A stretch of DNA of 64,000 nt from the NCBI GenBank assembly GCA_963703175.1, contig OY969794.1, positions 2,666,001-2,730,000 on the forward strand, in the 5' to 3' direction. The number at the start of each line of letters is the position of its first letter. The first letter of the stretch is position 1. The position numbers were made by a program, and so were the translations under genes. Positions 44,501-51,899 of this stretch are shown here, piece after piece. The notes under the pieces are model-generated. The model had not been told where the DNA came from and ran no database searches. It saw nothing but the letters and a program-made list of their open reading frames with translations. The stretch comes from VRUE01 sp963703175 (GTDB lineage: Bacteria; Actinomycetota; Thermoleophilia; Solirubrobacterales; 70-9).

Positions 44501-47092
44501 GCCAGCGCGACGACCGAAACCTTCACCTACGACGCAGCCGCCGAGCGCACCAGCGCCACCGACGGCAACGGCCACACGACGGCCTACGGCTATGACGAAG
44601 AAGGCAACCTGACGAGCGAAAAAGACGCCAAGGGCAACGAAACCAAATGGACCTACAGCGGGACCCACGACATCGTCTCGATAACGACGCCTCGCGGCGA
44701 GACGACGACGATCAAACGCGACGCAAACGGCAACCTCGAAGCCATCTCCCGGCCCGGCCCCGAAAAAACCACACAGACCTACTCGCTCGAATTCGACGAA
44801 AATGGACAGCTCGAAAGTCTCACCGACCCGCTCGAATCGACTTGGAGCTTCGGCTACGACAGCCAGGGCGACCTGAACTCCGAAACTGACCCCGCGGGGA
44901 ACACCCGGAGCAGCGAATACGACGAAGACTCGCGTCTCATCGCGAGCGTGAGCCCACGAGGCAACCTCGAAGGCGCCGAAGCGAGCGAATTCGAAACCAC
45001 GGTCGAACGCGACCCACAGGGCCGGCCGTTGAAAATCACGGATCCCCTCGGGCACCCGACCAAATACGCCTACGACGGCAACGACAACATCACGGCCGTC
45101 ACCGACGCCAACGAACACACGACGAAATACGTCTACAACGCCGACGACGAGCGGACCAAAATCGAAAGGGCCAACGGGGCGGTCCTCAAAACTGAATACG
45201 ACGGCGCCGGCCATGCGACGAGCCAGACCGACGCCAACGAACGCACGACCACCTACATTCGCAACGTTCTTGGGCAGGCGGTCGAAGTAGTCGATCCGCT
45301 CAGCCGCAAAACGACTCGGGAATACGACGCCGCCGGGAACCTCAAAGCGATCACCGATCCGGAAGAACGGAAAACCAGCCTCGCCTACGACAAAGCCAAT
45401 CGGCTGATCGAAGTCGACTACTCCGCGGAAGGGACGCCGGACGCGAGCTACGAATATGACGCCGACGGCAACCTGACGGGCATGGTCGACGGAACGGGAA
45501 AATCGAGCTTCGCCTACGACCAGCTCGACCGGCTGGCCGAATCAGAAGACGGTCACGGCGACATTGTTGGCTACGGCTACGACCTGGCCGAACAGCTGAC
45601 GGGAATCGCCTACCCGAACGGCAAATCGATCTCCCGCGCCTTCGATGCCACGGGGAGGCTCGAAAGCGTCACCGACTGGCTGGGGGGTACGACGAGCTTC
45701 GAATACGACGCCGACTCCAACCTCGAAACCGTCACCTTCCCGGTCGCAAGCGGCGATGTGGACGAATACGCCTATGACCCGGCCGGTGGTATGAGCGAAG
45801 CGAGCTTTGCCGATGGCGCTGAAACCCTCGCCTCGGTCTCCTACCTCCGCAACAAAGTCGGCCAGGTCGAAAAAGAAACGAGCGCCGGTCTTCCCGGCGC
45901 CGAAGAAATCGCCTACGGCTACGACAAAAACAACCGCCTGATCAGCGCCGGGGAAGCCAGCTTCGAATACGACCCGGCGGACAACCTCGTCAAAGGACTC
46001 GGCTCGACGAACAAATACGACGCGGCGAGTCAGCTGGAAACCGGCACCGGGGTCAGCTACACCTACGACAAACTGGGTGAGCGCACGGAAGCGACGCCGG
46101 AAGCCGGACCGGCAATCACCTACGGATACGACCAGGCGGGCGGCCTGGCCTCGATCGAAAGGCCAGAAGAAGGCGAAGTGCCCGCAATCAGCGAGAGCTT
46201 CACCTACGACGGCACGGGCCTTATGGCCTCGAAGACGAGCGGGGTGACCACCAGCCACTTCACCTGGGATGTTGGCGCAGAACTCCCACTACTCCTCGCG
46301 GATGGTGAAAGCAGTTACATCTACGGGCCCGGCGGTCTACCGATCGAGCAGATCTCCGGAGAAGAAGAACCAACCTATCTGCACCACGACCAGCTTGGCA
46401 GCACGCGGGTCTTGACCGACGCTGGCGGTGAAGCGACCGGCACCTTCAGCTACGGGCCGTATGGGGCTCCGGTGGGTAGCACTGGATCAGCAACCACCCC
46501 GATGGGCTTCGCTGGCGAATACAGCGACTCCGAGAGTGGCCTGCAATACCTGCGCGCGCGGTTCTATGACCCGGCGACCGCTCAGTTCTTGACCCGCGAC
46601 CCGCTCGAAGCGCTGACTCGTCAGCCGTATGCCTATGCGCTCGACGATCCCGTCCACCTGGTCGATCCCAGCGGCGAAACGGCAGCCGTGGCCTGCGTCA
46701 TCGTGGAGGTTCCGATCATCGGCGAGATCACCTGCGGCGCCGGACTACTCGTGACTGCTGGCACCGCTGCCGCGGAGGCCGGCAATCTTTTCTTCCCGGA
46801 CAGTACCGCTGATGACGACGTGGTTGGGTCCCCGACCATCTCGCAGAGCGTTTCGGACTCAGAATCTTCACGCTCAGGCGGGGACGGTTGCCCGGGGAGC
46901 TCGAAACAGGACAAGAAACTCACCAGAGGGGAGATAGAGCGCCTGAAGCGGGCCGGTCATGACCCGCATGACCTAAAGGAGCACGGCAACTCGGATCTCT
47001 ACAAAAGGCCGAATGGCGAGATCGTGGAGAAGCCGAAGCCCGGTAGGGGGCAAGGGGAGCCTGTTGGTGTAAACATCAAGGATGTCCCCTAG
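41579..47092 (+). CDS. RHS-repeat polymorphic toxin, 1837 aa
   Basis: ATG 41579 gives an N-terminal hydrophobic segment (FLLVVLLIAGLAPASAEA, a likely export signal). Residues about 45-680 are long beta-helix-like repeats (NEGTFNLQGEG, TLINEGTF, GTLEITKALSWESESTMSGG). From about 690 come RHS/YD repeats (YDEAGHLKTITDAAGRQLTY and many others) forming the toxin-enclosing shell, closed by the RHS core end SGLQYLRARFYDPATAQFL. The final ~140 residues are a different tip: LTRGEIERLKRAGHDPHDLK, later SDLYKRPNGEI and EPVGVNIKDV. This resembles the polymorphic toxin type 33 group, which I recall but cannot verify. Codon usage changes at the tip (GAA to GAG for Glu). The next gene is a probable immunity protein. 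Confidence 0.85.
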   Translation: MDLVRLSSSADSCVSPRLVRWISAPGFLLVVLLIAGLAPASAEAAECTNTWTGPAEGTWQTAANWSTGKVPAAEDVACIGSGKTVNVTAGTNKAAIVQGEGTLTVKESTLELLGTGESSSMKNLTVKYNAILTGPGTINVSNTFAWTNDSTMSGTGATVLTSGATGSVTTGGGWARLKERRLINEGSFAMNEGVMALAEGGIFENKGTLTVNHEEGVFDIFDNGGTTRPRVVNTGVLQKTSGSGETNFEINFENSGEINAKTGTFLFNLKGGTGSLATGSTLKGSLRFKGPSFTAESFNGKEASLTMREASLSVNAAQTATLGTLAMDYKAEPTGAGTLEITKALSWESESTMSGGGSTVIAPSATATVTTYNAYLTTRTLINEGTFNLQGEGTVRPSEGATIKNEATLNTDCVVSYARFPGIETVAGSKSPPMLINNGTIQKTVGTSETRFDINVVNNDTITAKTGSLLYNLAGATVTLAPESILEGENRFEKSGIAAENFKMPSGTITARESPITFAGKNTSIANLKIEYETIISGSGDFEITQSFNWNGQSTLGGSGTTTLGASSNNVLDSGATVATLSQRTLVNKGTFTQTSYSKLMLAGGTTFRNKGTYNLNSEPYPNWITDSIRYDKEPGSGRLINEGLFQRTEGKFNLEVTSLFENLGVLKPQSSGIQIKHPVAVDRTVDAGFQPACGDPVNCATGDFSESQTDVLIGGRGVPLELTRAYSAQAAAVASSAGAFGYGWSGSFSDHLTIEGGGEKVTLVAGNGNTFAFTKVSGTTYAGPAWSQNSLSGSPEAGYTLTCADQTELAFSGAGKLEIVTDRNGNETTLGYDEAGHLKTITDAAGRQLTYTYNGGGQVESVKDPMGHLVKYTYESGNLASVTLPGQETPRWKFKYDASHRITEMTDGREGKTTNEYDTSSRVKSQTDPGGHTLSFEYAAFHTKVTNKATGAVTDQWFTSNNQPFSITSGFGTASATTETFTYDAAAERTSATDGNGHTTAYGYDEEGNLTSEKDAKGNETKWTYSGTHDIVSITTPRGETTTIKRDANGNLEAISRPGPEKTTQTYSLEFDENGQLESLTDPLESTWSFGYDSQGDLNSETDPAGNTRSSEYDEDSRLIASVSPRGNLEGAEASEFETTVERDPQGRPLKITDPLGHPTKYAYDGNDNITAVTDANEHTTKYVYNADDERTKIERANGAVLKTEYDGAGHATSQTDANERTTTYIRNVLGQAVEVVDPLSRKTTREYDAAGNLKAITDPEERKTSLAYDKANRLIEVDYSAEGTPDASYEYDADGNLTGMVDGTGKSSFAYDQLDRLAESEDGHGDIVGYGYDLAEQLTGIAYPNGKSISRAFDATGRLESVTDWLGGTTSFEYDADSNLETVTFPVASGDVDEYAYDPAGGMSEASFADGAETLASVSYLRNKVGQVEKETSAGLPGAEEIAYGYDKNNRLISAGEASFEYDPADNLVKGLGSTNKYDAASQLETGTGVSYTYDKLGERTEATPEAGPAITYGYDQAGGLASIERPEEGEVPAISESFTYDGTGLMASKTSGVTTSHFTWDVGAELPLLLADGESSYIYGPGGLPIEQISGEEEPTYLHHDQLGSTRVLTDAGGEATGTFSYGPYGAPVGSTGSATTPMGFAGEYSDSESGLQYLRARFYDPATAQFLTRDPLEALTRQPYAYALDDPVHLVDPSGETAAVACVIVEVPIIGEITCGAGLLVTAGTAAAEAGNLFFPDSTADDDVVGSPTISQSVSDSESSRSGGDGCPGSSKQDKKLTRGEIERLKRAGHDPHDLKEHGNSDLYKRPNGEIVEKPKPGRGQGEPVGVNIKDVP

Positions 47093-47103
47093 CAGATATT
47101 TGA

Positions 47104-47532
47104 ATGACCCTTGAGCACTCGCCGTCCGTCGGTATCTATTTCCGTTTCTACGGTGCATCCTTTGACCCGGATGAGATTACGCGGCGCCTGGGGATAGAAC
47201 CCACGAGCCACTATCGAGCCGGGGATCCAGCCGGGGGGAGGACGATTCCACATCGCCGAGATGGCTGGATGATCAAAATCGGACCGCGTGGGACCTTCGA
47301 GATTGAGGATCTGCTGCGGGAGCTGCAAGAGCAAGTCGATATTTCTGGAGGCGAGGTCAAGCAGCTCTGTGCCGATCTTGAGGTGCGGGCAGTTGTGGTG
47401 TGCGCGATCGTCCAGCCCGTGTCTGCGTCGACTCCTGCCTTGGAATTCATGCCTAGCTTTCTTGAATGGGCCGCAGACATGGGAGCCTCGATCAATGTGG
47501 ATGTGGAGTGGGCCTCAGACGACTCCGCCTAG
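47104..47532 (+). CDS. DUF4279-type immunity protein, 142 aa
   Basis: ATG 47104 lies 11 bases after the RHS stop. The sequence SVGIYFRFYGASFDPDEITR followed by RLGIEPTSHYRAGDP fits the DUF4279 family, often found as immunity proteins beside RHS or contact-dependent toxins. The second half (LEVRAVVVCAIVQP ... DMGASINVDVEW) has the alternating strand-helix pattern expected. It is cytoplasmic with no signal. By position it should neutralise the C-terminal tip of the upstream toxin. Family recall is from motif, not search. Confidence 0.7.
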   Translation: MTLEHSPSVGIYFRFYGASFDPDEITRRLGIEPTSHYRAGDPAGGRTIPHRRDGWMIKIGPRGTFEIEDLLRELQEQVDISGGEVKQLCADLEVRAVVVCAIVQPVSASTPALEFMPSFLEWAADMGASINVDVEWASDDSA

Positions 47533-47553
47533 TGCAGCATCGGTTCGGATGCG

Positions 47554-48170
47554 ATGGGCACGTTCCTTGCGCGCCTCATTGAGGAATGGGGCCTAGGCGC
47601 TCCACACGTGGTCGGTCCGGATGTGGGCACCGCCGCCGCGTTGTTCTTGGCGGCCAACGCTTCAGATCACGTCACGAGCTTGACCTTCGGTGGAGGCGCG
47701 GTGCGTGAACCCATCGATGCCGGCGGTGCGCTAAGGACGTCATCGAGGCTCCGAGCCTCGACGTCGTCCGACGGCTGGATGCCCGAACCAACATCGGGTT
47801 CGCCGTCGAGCTCGCAGCCGGTGCCGATAGCGAGCCCGACGTCCACGAGGACTACGTCAGCGCGTATGACCTCGGGCGCTTTGCCGAGTCCGCTCGCTTC
47901 GTCCGCCACTACCCCGAGCAGAATCCGGTGCTGCGCGGTCTGTTGCCTTCGATCACCACGCCGGCTCAGATCGTCGCCGGACGCGAGGACGACTCGGTGC
48001 CGTGGTTCAACAACGAGTACCTCGGCGACCTGCCGTCCAACAACGAGATCCGCCCGCTGGATGCCGGCCACTTCGCGTGGGAGCAGGCGTCCGATGAGTA
48101 CGGCCGTCTCATCGTCGAGTGGGTCACCAGCGGCTTCCAGCGGCTCGGCGCCAAGCCCGAGCAGCCCTAA
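47554..48170 (+). pseudogene. alpha/beta-hydrolase remnant, 5'-truncated and frameshifted
   Basis: One frame encodes EEWGLGAPHVVGPDVGTAAA, a nucleophile-elbow region with Asp in the haloalkane-dehalogenase style, up to about 47735. After a shift, KDVIEAPSLDVV onward continues through PAQIVAGREDDSVPW to LDAGHFAWEQ with the catalytic His, ending at the TAA at 48168-48170. The N-terminal lid and oxyanion strand are missing. It is non-functional. Confidence 0.75.
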
Positions 48171-48190
48171 ATTCCCGCTGAGACAGGTGG

Positions 48191-48404
48191 GCAGGAAAAT
48201 CAAACCGCCACCTCGGATTTCGGGCACTTCTCCGCCGAAGTTCCCATCGCCGCACATCGGCGCATATCCGCGCGTATTGCTGATCGTGGCCGTCTGCCGC
48301 GCCGCTACGAAACCCCTGCAAGCGGCCGTATTCACTACCCGCTGGTCTCGAAGATGGGCCTAATTGCCATGCAGAAGGTCGTGGGTTCGAATCCCTTCAG
48401 CCGC
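48191..48404 (+). repeat. att-like repeat D: conserved arm plus tRNA-Gly(GCC) 3' half
   Basis: The core is 48364-48404. The arm matches C over most of its length. After the core, TTCG and then IS481-like sequence begin. The end CCTTCAGCCGCTTCG recurs at 49684-49698 on the far side of the insertion. Confidence 0.8.
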
Positions 48405-48436
48405 TTCGTGTTGTGTCTCGGGACATCGGAGACAGA

Positions 48437-49653
48437 TGTCTCGGGACATCGTAGACACCTCAACCCCCTCCGATCGGCTGGTAGTCGCGACTGGGATCGA
48501 GGGTGAGTTGGCGGATCAGCTCGCCGGTGTCGGCGGCGAGGATCCGAATCTCGAGATCGACCACGTGGAGCTTGACCGCCCGGCCCTTATGGGCTCTGCC
48601 GAGGCCGATGTGATGCAGCCTGCTGTCGTGGCGAAGGGTGATAGTGCCGCTGGCGTCGACCTTGTCCTGGCGGACTCTGAAGTGGGCGTTGGCTGAGGGC
48701 GAGCCAGGTGGCCGGGCCTTGACCCGGGCGCCGTAGGCCTGCATGGGCGTGCGCCCACCCAGCGCCCGATGGGGCCGGGTCGAGTTGTAGTAGCCGATGA
48801 AGCCGTCCAGTTGCTCTTGCAAACCGGCGAGTGTCCTTGCGGGAGCCTGCCTGGACAGGTAGCGCTTGAGCGTCTGATGCAGCCGCTCGACCTTGCCGCA
48901 GGTCTGGGGGTGGTAGGACCGCGAGTTCTTGGCAGCGATGCCGAGCCGCTCGAGCTCTGTCTGCAGCAGGACCTTGCCCCCGCGCGGGGTGGCGGTGAAG
49001 ACGGCGCCGTTGTCGCAGAGCAGGCTGGCGGGCGCCCCATGCAGCGCAATAGCCATGCGAAAGACATCGACGACGTCAGCGGCCTTGACGGTGGGGAAGG
49101 CCCGCGAGGCCAAGAACACGCGGGAGTGATCGTCGAGCACGTTGAGGATCTCCGCGTGCCCGAGACCGGCGAGCGCCCAGTGGGTGACGTCGGCCTGCCA
49201 CATCTCATTGGGCAGCTCTGCTTCGAAGCGGATCAGCGAGCTACGCGGGCGCTTTTGGGGCTGGGAGACGACGAGCCCTTCCCTTTTGAGGACCCGCCAG
49301 ATTGTCGATACTGAGGGCACCTGCTCAAAGCGCTCGGCGAGGGTAGGCGATCGTCGCCGCTCCGCAGTCATGGCCTTCGGCCTGCAGCCCGTTCGCGCAA
49401 GGTGACGATCGCCTCCACCATCTCGGCGGGCGTCCGGTTGGGAGAGCTGCGCGGTGCCCTGGAGCGTCGCTCCAGGGCACCGTAGCCACCGGCCCTGTAG
49501 CGGGCCAAGAGCTTGTAGATCCACCTGCGATGGACTCCGTGGGCCGCCGCTAACTCGCTGACCGAGCGGCCCTCCAACAGATGCGCCTCGACCAGATACC
49601 GCGCCTTGTCCACAGGAGAGCTCCCCTCATTTGGTGTCTCCTATGTCCTGACA
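48437..49653 (-). mobile_element. degenerate IS481-family element beside tRNA-Gly copy D
   Basis: The left end TGTCTCGGGACATCGTAGAC and the right end (inward) TGTCAGGACATAGGAGACAC are imperfect inverted repeats, flanked by CAGA on both sides. A second, outer pair of TGT-starting ends lies at about 48409 and 49683, and a 15-base repeat (CCTTCAGCCGCTTCG) flanks the whole, so the insertion may be composite. The transposase gene is multiply broken. Confidence 0.7.
48460..49613 (-). pseudogene. IS481-family transposase with several frameshifts
   Basis: The N-terminal part from 49613 (MDKARYLVEAHLLEGRSVSE, with LAAAHGVHRRWIYKLLARYR downstream) is a typical IS481 helix-turn-helix. Around 49370-49410 the frame shifts more than once. 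The DDE part then runs in one frame with MWQADVTHWAL, LLCDNGAVF and GKVERLHQTLKR, and ends DPSRDYQPIGGG. The catalytic residues persist but no single frame covers the protein, so it is dead. Confidence 0.8.
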
Positions 49654-49936
49654 CAGATGTCGCCTATGTGGTGGAACCGGACACCTTCAGCCGCTTCGAA
49701 CGAGATCTCGCTCTAGGGCGGGATTTCTTCGTTTCTGGGGGCGCAATGGGGAAATGGAACCATCCCCTCCTCTCGCCTCCATTTTGGGCACTAGTTCCCA
49801 AAATGACGCCGATTAGCGGCGACTTCAGCCGATTCCGGCTCGCTTTCGGTCGGGGGCGGAGCGACGGCTGATCGACCTGAGCAGCCGCAATCAGATCGTA
49901 GTTAGGGGCTTCGCCGGTCGAGGTAGTCCGGGTTAA

Positions 49937-49976
49937 TTTTCTACTTAGAATGCTATTCCACTGGTAAAGTAGAAAA
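49937..49976. promoter_or_regulatory. palindromic operator/promoter in front of the AbiEi gene
   Basis: The arms TTTTCTACTT (49937-49946) and AAGTAGAAAA (49967-49976) are perfect inverted repeats. They flank a -10-like TAGAAT (49946-49951), and the right arm ends one base before the ATG. A third partial copy, GAAGTAGAAAA, lies in the first codons. The layout fits autorepression, as known for AbiEi. Confidence 0.7.
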
Positions 49977-49977
49977 T

Positions 49978-51057
49978 ATGCCTGAAGTAGAAAACCGTTG
50001 GCAGAAGATCCTTGCGTCCGCGCTGGACGGCGCGACCCTCGAAGTTGCACCGGGGGGTGGAGGTGCCGATCTTGTGATCCAGACTCGCGATGGCCGGGGG
50101 ATCGAGATCGAGGTGAAGTGGGCTGGCGAGGGCTGGCCACAGGATGTTCGGCGCGTGGCAGTGGCTGGAGAGCAGTGGCCCGAGAACGCCATCCTGCTTG
50201 CACGGAGCCTCTCTCCTGGCGCAATCGAGTGGCTGAGGGAGCGCGGCGCCAACTGGGCCGATGAAGCCGGCCAGGCCCGCATCATCGGACCAGGCGGGCT
50301 GGTCGTGATTCGCGAATTCGCTCAGCCACCCGACAAGGGGAGCGTGTCGCACTCATTCTCCTGGTCGAAGTCGACGATTGCGGTCGCGGAGACGATCCTT
50401 GCCCACGAGGATCGTCCGCTGCGCGTGGCCGAGCTCGCGGAGGAGAGCGACTGGTCCACTGCGCAGGCGGCCAAGGTGCTCAGGGCATTTGACGGCCAGG
50501 GCTGGACCGCCAAGCACGGCCCTTCGCGTGGGCCGGGGTCGCACCGGACGCTGGTTGACGCGGACGGTCTGCTCGCGGCATGGTCGGCCGCGGTTGGCGG
50601 TTCCCCTCGTGCAACTCGCAGCGCCCATCGCGCGACCAAAGACGTGATGACGCTCTTGCGAGACGATCTCGGCCCCGCGCTGGGCCGAACGGCCAAGTGG
50701 GCGGTCAGCGGCTGGGCTGGCCTCGAGCTCGCTGCCCCCTTTGCGACCATCACCCCCAGCCTGCATATCTACGTCGCAGACACCGCCTTTGCCGCGCCGC
50801 TCAGCGACGCGATCGAGGAGGCCGGTCTGCGCGAGGTGGACGAGGGTGGCCGGGTCATCTTCTGGGCAGGCGATGCTCGCATCTTTGCCTTTTCCCACCG
50901 AGTCGAAGATGTCCCAGTCGTGAGTGCTCCGCGTCTGTTTGCAGATCTGTCCTCGTTCGGCGGTCGCGGCGGCGACGTGGCCGATCACGTCAAGGCGGAG
51001 CTGATCGATCCGCTGCATTCCGGCGAGTTGACCGAGGAGAATGACGCTCATGGATGA
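49978..51057 (+). CDS. AbiEi-family antitoxin with N-terminal ExK domain, 359 aa
   Basis: ATG 49978 starts MPEVENRWQKILASALDG. Residues about 20-50 read GADLVIQTRDGRGIEIEVKW with D31 and E45-x-K47, a PD-(D/E)xK-like pattern not usual in short AbiEi proteins. Residues about 125-200 carry a winged helix (TILAHEDRPLRVAELAEESD, then STAQAAKVLRAF). The C-terminal segment VSAPRLFADLSSFGGRGGDV with AAD-type residues fits the AbiEi C-terminal domain that binds and counters the partner toxin. It overlaps the next gene by 8 bases. Palindromes at its promoter suggest autoregulation. Confidence 0.75.
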   Translation: MPEVENRWQKILASALDGATLEVAPGGGGADLVIQTRDGRGIEIEVKWAGEGWPQDVRRVAVAGEQWPENAILLARSLSPGAIEWLRERGANWADEAGQARIIGPGGLVVIREFAQPPDKGSVSHSFSWSKSTIAVAETILAHEDRPLRVAELAEESDWSTAQAAKVLRAFDGQGWTAKHGPSRGPGSHRTLVDADGLLAAWSAAVGGSPRATRSAHRATKDVMTLLRDDLGPALGRTAKWAVSGWAGLELAAPFATITPSLHIYVADTAFAAPLSDAIEEAGLREVDEGGRVIFWAGDARIFAFSHRVEDVPVVSAPRLFADLSSFGGRGGDVADHVKAELIDPLHSGELTEENDAHG

Positions 51058-51880
51058 GCAGCGCTCCCGCGAGACCCGCGCCCGCGCCGAGACTGCATTG
51101 GTTCGGCTCCTGCACGCGCTCGGGGACGACGACGTCTTCCTGGTTGTGCTCGGCGGCCTGGCCCCCGCGGTTCTAGCCAGCAACGAGGCTTTCGTGCCGG
51201 AGCACCTCGGCACTACCGACGTTGATGTCCTCCTCATTACCCATGTCGACCTCGATGCCGATCTCGGCGCCGTGGAGCGGGCTCTGGAGCAGCTCGACTT
51301 CAAGCCGGACCCGAGCGAGGACGGCTGGCGCTGGCGAGGCCCGATCGAAGGCGTGCCGGTGAAGCTCGAGTTCCTCTGCGACCTACCCGACCACCGCGAG
51401 GGCGAGGTCATCCGGCCGAGCGGCTGCCGAGCGCTCAGCGCCCAGAACCTCCGCGGCACCGGCTATGTGGCCCGCGACTTCGCCTGGGAGGAACTGAGCG
51501 GCGAACTGGCCGATGGCACCGTTGCCACGGTGCGCGTCCGCTTCGCGGGCCTCGAGGGATACCTGCTCTCCAAGTGCGTGGCGGCGCGCATCCGCGCCGC
51601 CACGAAGGACTATTACGACCTCGTCTACGTCCTGCAGCACAATCGCGCAGGAGGACCGGAGCAGGCCGCGCATCGCCTGATCAACGGCGACCTCACCGAT
51701 GAGCTCGAGCCCCTGAGGACGACCTTTCTGGAGGTGCGAGCACGCTTTGTCGGGATTGCGGACAGTGGCCCGGTCGGCTACGCGAAACAGGCTTCGGAAG
51801 TGCAGCCTGAGGTTAGCGAGGCGGAACTGCGGGCCGATGCCGTCGATGTCGTTCAGCGATTCCTCGCGGAGCTGACCTGA
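51050..51880 (+). CDS. AbiEii-family nucleotidyltransferase toxin
   Basis: I take ATG 51050 because AGGAG at 51035-51039 is correctly spaced; an in-frame ATG at 51041 is too close. Residues about 32-62 read VVLGGLAPAVL and then GTTDVDVLL: the GG and paired Asp (D57, D59) of the nucleotidyltransferase fold. Further on are KLEFLCDLPDHR, LEGYLLSKCVAARIRA and KDYYDLVYVL, all typical of the AbiEii/MenT group, which modify RNA or nucleotides. With the preceding gene it makes a type IV-like toxin-antitoxin pair with phage-defence roles. It is intact. Confidence 0.8.
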   Translation: MDEQRSRETRARAETALVRLLHALGDDDVFLVVLGGLAPAVLASNEAFVPEHLGTTDVDVLLITHVDLDADLGAVERALEQLDFKPDPSEDGWRWRGPIEGVPVKLEFLCDLPDHREGEVIRPSGCRALSAQNLRGTGYVARDFAWEELSGELADGTVATVRVRFAGLEGYLLSKCVAARIRAATKDYYDLVYVLQHNRAGGPEQAAHRLINGDLTDELEPLRTTFLEVRARFVGIADSGPVGYAKQASEVQPEVSEAELRADAVDVVQRFLAELT

Positions 51881-51899
51881 AGGTAGGCTCCTCGCCTCG

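Noticed and set aside
43694..45214. Minus-strand frame of 506 codons inside the RHS gene
   Set aside because: Its product is a Phe/Val/Gly-rich low-complexity string, a mirror of the YD repeats. The forward RHS frame has clear family repeats.
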